A stretch of DNA of 64,000 nucleotides from Kalmanozyma brasiliensis GHG001 (Eukaryota > Basidiomycota > Ustilaginomycetes > Ustilaginales): positions 372,001-436,000 of the forward strand of contig NW_015961954.1 in NCBI RefSeq assembly GCF_000497045.1, given 5' to 3'. Of this stretch, positions 39,101 to 48,890 are shown in pieces. The position numbers were made by a program, and so were the translations under genes. Under the pieces are notes generated by a model that did not search any database, was not told the DNA's origin, and saw nothing but the letters and a program-made list of their open reading frames with translations. Position 1 is the stretch's first letter. Each line of letters starts with the position of its first letter.

Positions 39101-40199
39101 GGGTTGCGCCGGTGGAAGCGCAGCTGTGGTCGGTGTTGTCCATGGCGACGTCTTTCTCGATGACTTCGACGTCCTCATCGGATCCGCGAAGACCGCCTCG
39201 ATGCGCACCTGACGGGTTGAGCGCTTGAGTTGCCATGGCAGGTGACAATGCCAACGGGCTGGGTGGATTGGTGCCGTTACGGCTCAGGGACCTCGCGTTA
39301 CGCTGAGCGAGCGAGATGATGGCGGGCGACGCTCTCTCCCCGAATGGCACATCGTAGCTCGAGGCCAAGTCGGCAGGTCCACATCGACGATTGGACGCAT
39401 CGTTGGCTGCATGCGCATAGGCGCTCTGACCGAGACCGACAGTGTCTGCTGTGGTTGGCTGCTGAGCAGTCGATGCCGTAGACTCGCTGGCAGGCACAGT
39501 AGCCGCGGGCGAAGCTGCGGGGTTGACTCTTGCGCACTTTGGGACGATAGACCAGCCGTCGCCGGCAGTAACGTTGGATAGATCTGACGTGACTGGAGGC
39601 TGGGTATACGGTGCGGGCGGCGGAGGTGGCGAAGGAGTGCGATGGTGCTGGTGGAAGGATGCGATCGGCTTGTGAAGGGGACTGTTGGTGGAGCGCACTT
39701 GCAGCATTGGGTCAGATTGAAGAACGGCGGGAGGTGTATTGACAGTCAGAGTGGCCATCGCCGAGGTGTTGGGATGGTCGATGTGACTGGCGAGATGCAA
39801 GCCTTCCTGTGAGTTGTGCAAGTGGAATTGCGCTGACTGGGACTGTAGATCCAGGTCGTCGTCGTCGTCGATTGGCGCCGCCGAGGCTGGTGAGGATGGA
39901 AGCGAGCCGGCCGACGGACCACGCCTGGTGGCTGAAGAGAGCGACGCTGAGGAGAGTGCTGTTGATGTGTCTGACCTCTGCTGCTTGGATGCGGGAGGAA
40001 GATGTGCTAGGTCGAGGGTATGCCTTGACGAAGAAGCATGCGCAGAGCTCCCTGAAGATGGTGAATGCTGACGCTGGGTGTGATCCGAGAAATGGGACGA
40101 GTGGTGTTGGTATTGGTGATGGTGGTGGCCTGGATGGTTCGCGGAAGAGGATGCGGACAAGCCGTTGGAGGGTGCTTGGCTGTTCAAGCTAGCGGTCAT
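36140..40199 (-). CDS. MET30: F-box/WD40 ubiquitin-ligase subunit Met30 (sconB/scon-2), two exons
   Basis: Exon 1 is 40199-39018 and exon 2 is 38593-36140, giving 1211 residues. The 424-nt intron has a GTAAGT donor and a TAG acceptor, phase 0. The join is supported by Met30 conservation: exon 1 ends in KLCVRHQRMADEGT...LQK and exon 2 begins SIESLPLADQTAVNTVWSLF, then SRRALILQGILT. The F-box lies at about 455-500 (LFPREVSLKVLGHLD), followed by KCEKCGWGLPLL. Seven WD40 repeats run from about 640 to 1190, with a low-complexity insertion of ~190 residues inside blade 5. Exon 1 is mostly His/Ser/Pro-rich and disordered. In yeast and filamentous fungi SCF-Met30 ubiquitinates the sulfur activator Met4/Cys3 and also guards the cell cycle. 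Treating the two blocks as separate genes would leave an F-box protein without its conserved N-terminal motif. Confidence 0.9.
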
Positions 40200-42269
40200 G
40201 TTGATCTGCGTGGCTGAGCGCGTTCGGGCTGAGCAGAGTCTAGAACTGGCAGAGCCCGATGAGCGATAGAACGGAATTGAAGCTCAGCAGCCAAAGTGGA
40301 GATGCGAGTGCATGGCCAATGGATCCCAGGGTTCGCTAGTGTCTTGACTCGGATGAAGCACAGCCGAGCACGTTGCGGCAAGCACAGCCAGGCGGAACAG
40401 CGGCCGGGAGTTGTCGATGCGAGCAGCGCTGCAAAAGCGTAGGCTTGCAGAACAGGTCGTGTCTACAGTGGAAGCGAGGCGGCTGTCGAGAGTGTACGGA
40501 GGAATGCGTCGAGGCGATGCGATCACGAAAGTATGGCGTTATCCGGGGTATGCAGACGTCAAAGCAGAGAGCCGAGGGTGGCTGGCTGGCGAAGGTCTCC
40601 TATGCTGCGGCGTAATGCTCCTGGACGATCGTTTCAGGGTCTGCAGCTGTGAAGCGAGAGCGGAGGAGTGGAGGCTTGGGATGGGCAAGTGCGCAAGAGG
40701 GAATGGCGTCCGTTGCGCAGAAAGGGGTTGGATGATGCGGCGATGGGGTTGAAGACGAAGTCGAAGACGAAGGAGGCGATGTGGTGATGGACGAGGAGGT
40801 TTGCGTGCGTGTGTGGTCACAGCTAGAAATGAGCCTCGGTTCGACTCGAATCGCATCACCATAAGAAGGGCCAAACTCCGAACCGAAAAGAGCTCAGCTC
40901 TGCGCCTTGTCCTACTCGCTCTGGCCTCTGCCACTGGAGAAGCTTGGTTCTTGCAGGCTAGCTCGTGTCGTTCGATGAGCTATACACATGCACTTCACCC
41001 AGCTCCAACTACTGACAAAGGTGTGACAAGTTGGCTGAGCAGGTCTTAGCGCAGAAGTATCGACGAAGGAGCATCAAAGGGGTGCTCAGCTGCCACGTCT
41101 AGAATTCGGGTACACCCCACCGCTCTCTTTCTTGGCAGCTAGACAGGCGAGCTCTGTGCCTTGATTTTGTTTCTCGACTCAATTTTAGCTGTGTTTTTGG
41201 AGTGGTAAGGCACTTTTCGAGTGTCTTTGCAAGAAGAGCTGCGGATGGTGCCATCGCGAGCCTCGACTTGATCAATGGCCTCCTCACGAGCTTAACTTGG
41301 CCGTCCGCCGATCAGCACCAGTCCACAGCAGCACCGCCTGGACAATGCACATGCTCTTGACAGGAGCTCCCCTCCAATGACCAGAAGCACTGTCGGCGTC
41401 AGAGGGGGTCATGCCGGAGCACGTTGGGCCACGCCCTTTCTGGCGCTCTTCTAGAATCGGCACGGTCTGCTGACCCTGAATGACGAGCTTGCTCTCCCCT
41501 CCTCGGTATGAGCTCCAGCTGATCGGCCAATTCTTCCCGTCGGACGTCATGCATCGCTAGGCATGTCGGCTGGTTGTTGCTCCACCTTGACATGGCCGAA
41601 TTCTCATCACTTCATTGCTGCTAAGATGGAGACACCTCATAGTCCAAAGCAAATCTCCTACAACAGCCGAAAATGAAATGAGAGCCAAAATTGAGGTCAA
41701 GAAAAGGAACACTTTAACGGATTGACAGACTTGCTATCAACAGCTCGTTCTTCCACTGATACTGATCACGTGTGACGATACTGGACAAGACGCCAGGTCA
41801 GACACTTCACACAGTCAAACGCCGAGATAGAGACACTGATGTATATTTTGGGTGTGTGAATCGCACGCTGTTGTACGATATGGCTTGGATGTAAATACAA
41901 GAACAGAGGGCTTCTCTGCCATGCATGAAGGTAATCGAAAACAGGACCGGCGCCCGAGAAGAACACTCGTAGAGCAGAAGAATGCAGCTGGAGCAGCCAC
42001 CACTACAACCGCATTCTCCTCCCCTTGGCCGAATGTGGGATACCGAATCCTGAAGATGACCCTCCTCGGGTCGAAGAGAAGAAAGATGCTGGGAATTGTA
42101 CAGGAAATCTCGCCGACGAAGGGTCGTTTTGCACGCTGCTGATGGGCGACAGCAACGTTAGGTGAGGGTAGATTGCGTGAAAGAATGATGCCGCGACAAG
42201 TGGAACAAGAAACAAACCGACGAGAACTAAGAGAAACAGAGCGACTTGACATCAGATGTCAACAGTCGC
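40200..42269. other. 2 kb gene-free region upstream of MET30 and downstream of RPL26
   Basis: Both flanking genes are on the minus strand. Open frames here lack coding character; a 145-codon minus-strand frame at 41815-42252 looks like RPL26 3' UTR. A TCACGTG word (CACGTG at 41767-41772) lies about 1.6 kb upstream of MET30; this is the Cbf1-type core that controls sulfur genes in yeast, but the distance is large. The region probably contains the MET30 promoter and a long leader. Confidence 0.45.
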
Positions 42270-43523
42270 TTAGTTGTCCTTGGTCTCGGCAGTCTCCTTC
42301 TTGGAGCCAGCCTTGCGCGAGATGATCTTCTTGCGGTCCTCGTCCAGCTTGAGGCTGGTGATCACAACGTTGGAAGGGTGGATGCCGAGGGGGACGGTGG
42401 CACCGTTGGTCTTCTCGCGGTGAATGCGCTCGATGTTGATCACCCACTTCTTGCGGTACACCTGGGTGACCTTGCCCTCAGCGCCCTTGGACGAACCACG
42501 GACGATCAGGACCTCGTCATCCTTGCGGACGGGGAGCGATCGGATCTGTAAGGATAAAGGAAGTGGTAACAGGATGAAGAGCGGTCAGCAGAAGATTCAT
42601 TAGGAGAATGTGAACTGAAAGCAATCATCGACGTCGCGGTCGTGTAGCTGCAAATGTGTGCAAGTATGCGGACGTAGCTGTCGAAGAGGTTTGGCCGTGT
42701 CGTGTGCTGCAATTAGAGCACTCCATCCCTCCTGGCGGGATGATGCGCAGGTCGGAGGCTGTTGATCGGACTGAGTGATTCCTGCTGGAGTGGTCGCGGT
42801 GAACCGGTTGCTGGACAGTGCGTCGACCGTGCCTGACAAGCGAAGCGGAGGTGCATCTTTTGGACAGCCCTCGGGCGCGACCTCTTCCTCTTCCGCCTAG
42901 TGATACGCCGCTACCCTGCGAGTTGTCCTAACGCTGCAGAGTCCTTATCCACGATGAACCATGTACCGGCTGGGACCTGGGAATAATCGACTCCAGCCGT
43001 TGACTGCGATACATGACTCCGACCGGCCGCATAGCCAACGAAGATGACGGCAACGGATGCTGGCATCCACATTCCCACGTTACGATGCCGGTGTTGATAG
43101 GACGTCCTAGCATTTGTACCGTCACCCGCCGCTGCGAAGGATCCGCCGAGAATGGGTAGTCTGCTCCCAATGGTCCCTTGCCTCTTCCTTTCGGTCCATA
43201 CATATTGACTGAGTCGTTGTTGGTTGTTGCATGTGCGGTCTGGTCTTAGACGATTGAAGAGTTCCTCCATTGTCTCCCATCCTAGCTGCCAATGGTGATC
43301 ACGTCTGTGTATGTTGAGTACTGCGATGCTGAGCTGATGAAGTGCTGGAATGCGTATGTGGCGTTGACCGTACGTCGATAATTGCTTTTCAATGTAGTGG
43401 CATACTTACGCCGTGCTCAGCGCGGAGCTCCTTGTTGAGGGAAGCCGACAGAATCTTTCTTCGGATGTGGGCGGGGGCATCGAAGTGAGCCTTGCGCGAA
43501 ACGCGACGCGATGAGGAGACCAT
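42270..43523 (-). CDS. RPL26: 60S ribosomal protein L26 (uL24), one long intron
   Basis: Exon 1 is 43523-43410 (38 codons) and exon 2 is 42545-42270, giving 129 residues. The intron is 864 nt with GTAAGT donor and TACAG acceptor, phase 0. Exon 1 encodes [19 protein letters not shown] and KELRAEHG. Exon 2 starts [17 protein letters not shown] and continues with [16 protein letters not shown] and [14 protein letters not shown]. These are uL24 hallmarks, including the KOW motif. The protein sits near the polypeptide exit tunnel. A long first intron close to the start is common in fungal ribosomal protein genes. A minus-strand open frame inside the intron is listed separately. Confidence 0.94.
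42911..43270 (-). CDS. Open frame nested in the RPL26 intron (hypothetical)
   Basis: A 119-codon ATG frame lies wholly inside the RPL26 intron, on the same strand. The predicted peptide has a polar N-terminal half and one hydrophobic segment ([17 protein letters not shown], about residues 71-87), followed by a polar tail. I recognise no family, and codon use is weaker than in neighbouring genes. It may be chance, an alternative terminal exon, or a small single-span membrane protein. Low confidence. Confidence 0.22.
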   Translation of the reverse strand: MEELFNRLRPDRTCNNQQRLSQYVWTERKRQGTIGSRLPILGGSFAAAGDGTNARTSYQHRHRNVGMWMPASVAVIFVGYAAGRSHVSQSTAGVDYSQVPAGTWFIVDKDSAALGQLAG

Positions 43524-44196
43524 CTTGACGAATATGTGTTGGTGACGAGGGGTGGTTGGTGGTGTGAACGAGATGATTCGCAGGTGAACAACGACGACAC
43601 ACTCGACAGCCAACTGGACCACCGCAGTGGGATCTCGAACTCGCACCGAAGCCGCTCCCATCTTCTCAACCCTCGAGCATCGCGCTGTGCTGCCTCCGTT
43701 TTTGCCTCGAGCGCTCAGAACTACCTGCTTGCAGAGCCTCTATCTGAGAATCTCAATCGGAGACGTTTGCAGGTCGCCGTATGCTGCCTCTGAATTAGCT
43801 GTTCCGGTCACTCCGGCGAATTTGCAGTGTCTTCCTAAGACCCAAAGCGCACGTCAAATTTGACACGTGACTAGAGCAAGCTTCGGCCGACATCGTAAGT
43901 CTAACAATTCTGGCCAGCCGTATCACCGATACAAGTAGGCGCTACTCAGCCCGATGGCTCTCATCGCCAAGTCTTGACCTGCGCCGACGATCCTGAGCAT
44001 GTGCCCGCTGGGTCGGCAAGGAGTCGATGCCCCTTTCTTGAGACACCTCATGGCTCGCACCGCTGTGTCACACTCATCTTTGCTCGGAGACATTCCTAGA
44101 TTCCAGGTTTCGTATTGTTCGAATGCCGACATGAGCAAGGAGCAGAAGTCCTCGTGTCGGACTGAACGAGACGATGTGCAGATCTGTGTTCGCCTC
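43524..44196. promoter_or_regulatory. RPL26 promoter region with CACGTGACT word
   Basis: 673 bases between the 3' end of KEI1 and the start of RPL26, both on the minus strand. CACGTGACT lies at 43864-43872, about 340 bases upstream of the RPL26 ATG. The same nine bases occur in the THS1 promoter region (18304-18312). On the minus strand it reads AGTCACGTG, which matches a Cbf1-type site. Immediate upstream sequence is purine/pyrimidine-biased. No gene is supported. Confidence 0.4.
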
Positions 44197-45099
44197 TCAC
44201 GTTGCCAGACGATCAAAGACGGCTCTAGCTCCCCCATTGTTACCTGATGACGCCGTGGCTGCTGGTATTGAGCCGCTGCCATTGGCAGCAACGCCGCCGT
44301 TCTGTTTCGATCTGCCAGCATCGCCTTCCGCTTCGCCGTCGTCGCTCCAGTTCTCCAACTCGTCGTCGTTGACCACCGGATGGTAGCGGTACTCGCCTCG
44401 CCCAGCACCTCCTGTCCGCGGTCCGGCACCCGAGCTTGCTGACGCCTTGGACAGGGGCAAGGAGCGATACGAGCCATGACGAAGGTGCAGCGCGTACGAA
44501 TACAGTACCAATGCAAAGTAGATCTTGACAAGCCAGCCAAGACCCAACACGACCGCCGAAAAGCCCTTCTCCTCCTTCCAGATTCGTTCCGCACTCGCTA
44601 CACGCTGTTCCGGTGTGAGCTTCTCGTGATGGAGCTTGAGCATCTGTTCCGGTGTCCTGTACTGCGACTCGATGCTTTCGATGAGATCCATAAGTCCGGT
44701 CTGATGCGACGACTGGTTGGTGGTAGGACGACCATCGTGCGGTGTAAAGTAGAACCAGTTGAAGGTGAACAGCAGCGTCCAGAAGGTCGAGATCATGTGA
44801 TCGAGCGAGAAGAGGTGCGCATAGGTGAGCACGCGGTGCGCGTCTTCATCTGAAATGCCTTTAAGTCCCCAGAGGAACACGATGATGGTCGCTATCGAGT
44901 AGAGATACAGAGCCACTTGTGAGAAGGTGCCGCCTTGGAAGACGGCGAGGATACCGTAGACACCTGCTGTCTTGTTGAAGATGGCGAAAAGCGTGAGGAT
45001 CGATGCGCCTACTTTGAGGTCCATGAAGCCGAGGAAGGAGGTGATGGCATGGTGGAAGGACGGCAAATTAGGCAGCCGCAAGTAGAGTCTTGACGACAT
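44197..45099 (-). CDS. KEI1: Kei1, regulatory subunit of inositolphosphorylceramide synthase
   Basis: 300 residues. It starts with a short leader, then FLGFMDLKVGASILTLFAIFNK and AGVYGILAVFQGG, the conserved opening of the Kei1 family. Four hydrophobic segments are visible (about 24-42, 45-75, 100-120 and 180-205). The C-terminal ~90 residues are Gly/Ser/Asn-rich and cytosolic-looking. Kei1 binds Aur1 in the Golgi and is needed for the inositolphosphorylceramide synthase that makes fungal sphingolipids. In yeast Kei1 is cleaved by Kex2; I see no convincing dibasic site to claim the same. Aur1 is not in this window. Confidence 0.9.
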   Translation of the reverse strand: MSSRLYLRLPNLPSFHHAITSFLGFMDLKVGASILTLFAIFNKTAGVYGILAVFQGGTFSQVALYLYSIATIIVFLWGLKGISDEDAHRVLTYAHLFSLDHMISTFWTLLFTFNWFYFTPHDGRPTTNQSSHQTGLMDLIESIESQYRTPEQMLKLHHEKLTPEQRVASAERIWKEEKGFSAVVLGLGWLVKIYFALVLYSYALHLRHGSYRSLPLSKASASSGAGPRTGGAGRGEYRYHPVVNDDELENWSDDGEAEGDAGRSKQNGGVAANGSGSIPAATASSGNNGGARAVFDRLAT

Positions 45100-45791
45100 G
45101 GCTGTGTGAAGGATGTGCTCGAAGGGTCGACGAGACGGAATGCGAGGACTCTTGAGTAGGCGGTGGCACAGTCGTGACGAGACGAGTGAACGGGGTCTTG
45201 AAGATCACGACCTGGAAACGCGATCCGAGACCTACGCGCGACACAGAAGGTGTAGTCCGAGAGTGGATGGAGAGGATATGATCGAGTCTCGTCTACCAAT
45301 GAAACATGGTCCGTAATCTGCAGTGGTACGAATGCTCTCTTGCGCGTTGAGCCGAAAGTGAAGACGATCCGAGTACAATGGTGTGACGCCAAGATGTGCG
45401 TGCACCAACTTGACGTCGCGCGTCCCACTCGGAAGTCGGCCAGATTTTGGCGCAGCCGAACGACACCAACACAGCCGGGCTGAGTGGAGGGAAATCTGTG
45501 ATTTTAGGGAAACAACTGAGAGAAACAACCAACACCGCCAAACTCAACACACAGGCACAGTGTGACAGCCAAAGGGATATGCGTGGCCGCTGGCCTCAAA
45601 CAGCACACACCTCGAAGGCGCTTGGTCCTCTTGACACTGCACCACCACCCCTAGAACGCTCACGACAGCCTCTTCCGTCACCGCCACAACCCGTCTACCT
45701 GGAGATGAAGTGAGTGGCCTCATACTTGCCATCAGCATCGACACCAGCCCAGGGCGACCTCGACCTCCCAGAAAGAAGGCAGCCTCACAAC
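45100..45791. other. Divergent promoter region between KEI1 and YVC1
   Basis: 692 bases. No supported gene. ATG AAG TGA at 45705-45713 is a two-codon upstream frame about 80 bases before the YVC1 start. The same spot reads ATGAA|GTGAGT, which could instead be a tiny first exon with a splice donor (see YVC1). Confidence 0.45.
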
Positions 45792-48605
45792 ATGTCGAAA
45801 GCAGTCTCGCAAAGGGCTTCCGCCAACTCACTCCAAGGCAACAATCAGAGGCAGCACAAACGGCATGTCTCGCTTCGTAATCTACCCGACCAACCGGGTC
45901 CCAATGACCACATCCCGCCTTCACTGGCCCTAGAGGCACCATCGCCTCGCGCCGATTCATCCTCTTTCTCATTCAGCTCAACAGAGCAGCATCTCGGCGT
46001 TGGGCCATCCAATAATGTCACACTGAGGCCAGCACCTAGTCCGACACACAGCCGCCAGAGCAGCCACTCGAAGCGGCCGACCGAAGCATACGCACAGGAG
46101 CTGGATCGCCTCCTCGAATCCGAGGGCGAAGACGGAGTCAACCTCATCAAGGTTGTTGAGCGCCAAGATGTGTTCCACCTCATTCACGAGATCCGGTCCG
46201 ACCTTCGAAAGACCATCGACACGCATCTCAGCTGGGATGAGCTCAACTCGGTCGATCTCAATTTCTCTCTGGTTCGACCACTATCGATCAAGTACAGCAA
46301 CTTCCGCTCGATCGCCATCCTTTACTGTTTGATGCTGAACCGCATCTATTTCCAAAGGGAGGCCACGCGTGATCTTGCTTTTCAGTCGATCAACACAACG
46401 CGTGCCGCCCTCTGCGAGCTGTTGGCGATGAAGCTGCTCCGCACCTTCTCCAATGACGGCCTTGAGCTAGTCACCTCGCTCACGGCCAGCTTTCACCCAC
46501 TGGCAGGCGCGACGTACAGCGAGCTTCAGGAATTGCATCTTTCCTCGTCGCACATCGACCTGGAAGAGATCATTAAGCATGGCCTCTCTGCAAAGCAGTA
46601 CTCCAACACGCTCGACCTCGCCATTGCTTCCTCCTCCAAACGCTTCATCTCCACTCCGCTCTGTCAGCGCTGCATCGATGGCATCTGGAACGGCAAGGTC
46701 GTCTTGTCTCCCATGCAAGCATCGCACGCCATCCTCAACGACAGCTACAAGAAGCGTCCTCTCAGTATCTACGATCCTACCAAAGCACCCTTGCTCAACC
46801 ATCTGCGGCTTCGCGTGCCGTCGATCCGAAGCAAGCTCGAGTTCGTCACGTTCGTAGTCATCCTAGTGCTCTACGTTGCCGCATTAGCACAGAAGGGCAG
46901 CCCAACGTGGACTGTCCAAGAGACGCTCTTCACAATCTGGCTCTTTGGCTTTGCCGTCGATGAGCTGGCCCAGCTGCAGGAACACGGCTTGTCTCAATAC
47001 ATGGGCTCGCTCAACAACCTCATCGACGGCACCTTCTGCATCATTGCATTCTTCTGGTTCGGCCTACGCGTTTCTGCGTTGCAAACCGGCTCACTGCAAC
47101 GGAGCGATCTCAGCTTCGACTGTTTGGCACTGGGTGCTGTTCTGCTGTGTCCCCGAGTGGCGACCTCGATCATCCAGGACAACGTCATCATGCTCAGCCT
47201 CAAGGCGATGTTTTCGGACTTCGCCTACTTCACGGTCCTGGCCATGATCTGTTTCTCGGGTTTCGCGTACGCTTTCTATTCTCTGGCGTCCGAGGACCGC
47301 TGGACATTAAATGCGGTGCTCTGGCTCATGCTCAAGGTGTGGTTCGGCAGTTCCTACCTGGGTTTCGACGAAGCAGCAAGCTTCTCCCTCACTTTCGGTC
47401 CACCGTTGATGATCATCTATACCGTGTTAAGCAATACTCTCTTGCTTACGGTGCTCATCTCCCTGTTGAGCAACACGTTCCAGGTGGTCGCCATGAACGC
47501 CAACGAGGAGGCGATGTTCCAGTTCGCATGCAAGACCATGTCTGGCATTACGACCGACGCCATCTTCTCATACCAACCGCCGCTCAACCTGCTTGCGGTG
47601 GCCATCGTCATGCCACTAAGCTTCGTTGTATCGCCGAGGTGGCTGCACAAGATCAACGTATTTCTCATCAGGCTGACCAGCTTCCACGTGCTGCTCTTTA
47701 TCCACTTTGCCGAGCTCAACGTGTTCGGGCATGGCATCAGCTTGACTGCCGAGAAGGGCAAGAGCTTGCTCAACCGCTTCTCATTCTTCACCACGGGTCT
47801 GGACGGTGCAAGTGCCGACGTGATCGAAGCAGCGTTCGACTACGAGGCGCCACAGGATAAGGACGAGTGGCAGGTGCAAGATGACCACTCGGGAGACGAG
47901 GCAGATGCAGAGGCTGAGGACGGCGACGGCCACGGTGCTCGGGCGAAGAAAGCGACAGCTGTGGTTGGCGCGCCGGCTCAGGATGGAGCCCCGAAAGCGA
48001 GCTCTGCGCCCGCTTCACAGCAGGTGTACCAAGAACATCATCAAGTTGTCGATGGTGCAACATCACACGATGCCATGCCTCGATCCACCACCCAGTCCTC
48101 GGTCGCCAACAGTACCACCTCGCGCCGAACCCGCGATCCTGCTGTCAACCGGTCCGTTCAGCTCCTGCGACGCGGGCCGGAGCCGCGTGGTCTTGGCTCG
48201 CTCACCTCCCCACTGGCCAAACTGTTCAATCGGGGCTTTGACTCAAGTGAACCGGAGCAGCAGCACGGTCTGCGAAGATCTTCGTCGTCTCGTCGGACAG
48301 ACAGCATCAACAGTCCGTCTCGCTCGCGGCTGTTGGACTCGAATGACCAGTCGCAGCCGCCCACCCCGACTCGCCCGTCCAGAAAGGCACTCCGACGATC
48401 CGACTCGAACCAGGAAGCCGGAGCAAGTGGGTCAGGTCTAGCTGTTATAGGTGAAGGTGAAGGCAGTACCGGAGACGGTGATAGATTGAGTAAGGATGGC
48501 CTGGATGGAGAACTGAGGGACATCGCACATAGAGTACAGGAGATGGAAGCGAGAGGCAAACGGATAGAAGACTTGCTACTGCAGCTGCTCGAGAAGCAGA
48601 AGTAG
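45792..48605 (+). CDS. YVC1: Vacuolar TRP-type cation channel (Yvc1 family)
   Basis: 937 residues from the first in-frame ATG. The frame opens 26 codons earlier, but with GTG, so that start is rejected. An alternative is a five-base first exon (45705-45709) spliced to 45776, giving MKRQPHN before the same Met. The conserved N-terminal block includes NLIKVVERQDVFHLIHEIR and SIAILYCLMLNRIYF. The channel region has hydrophobic segments near VTFVVILVLYVAAL, LFTIWLFGFAVDEL, TFCIIAFFWFGL, FAYFTVLAMICFSGFAYAF and ILISLLSNTF-like helices. The ~250-residue tail is acidic then Ser/Arg-rich and ends in a coiled coil (LRDIAHRVQEMEARG...LLQLLEK). Yeast Yvc1 releases vacuolar Ca2+ under osmotic stress. This protein is longer than yeast Yvc1, mostly in its tail. 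Confidence 0.9.
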   Translation: MSKAVSQRASANSLQGNNQRQHKRHVSLRNLPDQPGPNDHIPPSLALEAPSPRADSSSFSFSSTEQHLGVGPSNNVTLRPAPSPTHSRQSSHSKRPTEAYAQELDRLLESEGEDGVNLIKVVERQDVFHLIHEIRSDLRKTIDTHLSWDELNSVDLNFSLVRPLSIKYSNFRSIAILYCLMLNRIYFQREATRDLAFQSINTTRAALCELLAMKLLRTFSNDGLELVTSLTASFHPLAGATYSELQELHLSSSHIDLEEIIKHGLSAKQYSNTLDLAIASSSKRFISTPLCQRCIDGIWNGKVVLSPMQASHAILNDSYKKRPLSIYDPTKAPLLNHLRLRVPSIRSKLEFVTFVVILVLYVAALAQKGSPTWTVQETLFTIWLFGFAVDELAQLQEHGLSQYMGSLNNLIDGTFCIIAFFWFGLRVSALQTGSLQRSDLSFDCLALGAVLLCPRVATSIIQDNVIMLSLKAMFSDFAYFTVLAMICFSGFAYAFYSLASEDRWTLNAVLWLMLKVWFGSSYLGFDEAASFSLTFGPPLMIIYTVLSNTLLLTVLISLLSNTFQVVAMNANEEAMFQFACKTMSGITTDAIFSYQPPLNLLAVAIVMPLSFVVSPRWLHKINVFLIRLTSFHVLLFIHFAELNVFGHGISLTAEKGKSLLNRFSFFTTGLDGASADVIEAAFDYEAPQDKDEWQVQDDHSGDEADAEAEDGDGHGARAKKATAVVGAPAQDGAPKASSAPASQQVYQEHHQVVDGATSHDAMPRSTTQSSVANSTTSRRTRDPAVNRSVQLLRRGPEPRGLGSLTSPLAKLFNRGFDSSEPEQQHGLRRSSSSRRTDSINSPSRSRLLDSNDQSQPPTPTRPSRKALRRSDSNQEAGASGSGLAVIGEGEGSTGDGDRLSKDGLDGELRDIAHRVQEMEARGKRIEDLLLQLLEKQK

Positions 48606-48771
48606 ATACAGATGCAATACAGTAGACGTTTGTCTTGACTCAAGATTGCACCGTCTAGGTGTGTACTGTGTGCAAGAAACAAGCTGTGGACGAAGCCGAA
48701 TCGGGCCTTCCGGCTGGAGGAAGAGTGCGAGGGTATATATAACCTGCAAAGTCCTTTGGCATTCATCTAAG

Positions 48772-48890
48772 GGCGCTTTGGCGGAGTGGTTATCGCGTGG
48801 CACTAGAATTTCGCATTCTAGAGTACTTCTACTCAACAACAAAATATGCCATTCCCTCTGGGAGCATAGGTTCAAATCCTGTAGGCGTCG
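48772..48890 (+). tRNA. tRNA-Ser(AGA) with a 37-nt intron
   Basis: Folded by eye. The acceptor stem GGCGCTT pairs with AGGCGTC, with two G-U pairs and discriminator G at 48890. The D arm has GCG/GCG around GAGTGGTTATC. The anticodon stem is TGGCA/TGCCA with loop C-T-AGA-A. The intron 48809-48845 follows A37, and TTCTAG in it can pair with CTAGAA across the anticodon, as expected for a pre-tRNA. The long class II variable arm is CCC/GGG-stemmed. The T arm is ATAGG-TTCAAAT-CCTGT. The layout matches yeast tRNA-Ser(AGA). A TATATAT run lies about 37 bases upstream and a T-rich terminator follows. Confidence 0.9.

Noticed and set aside
38907..40199. Separate low-complexity protein gene upstream of the F-box gene
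   Set aside because: Its end carries the Met30 N-terminal motif and a GTAAGT donor; it is exon 1 of MET30.
41815..42252. 145-codon minus-strand ATG frame downstream of RPL26
   Set aside because: It starts 18 bases past the RPL26 stop, on the same strand, with no domain; probably RPL26 3' UTR.
42546..43409. C/D-box snoRNA in the RPL26 intron
   Set aside because: A GATGAT-like box and a CTGA are about 40 bases apart, but neither box is a good match and no terminal stem is visible.
45714..45791. GTG start for YVC1
   Set aside because: Not an ATG; the first in-frame ATG is 45792, or a tiny spliced first exon applies.
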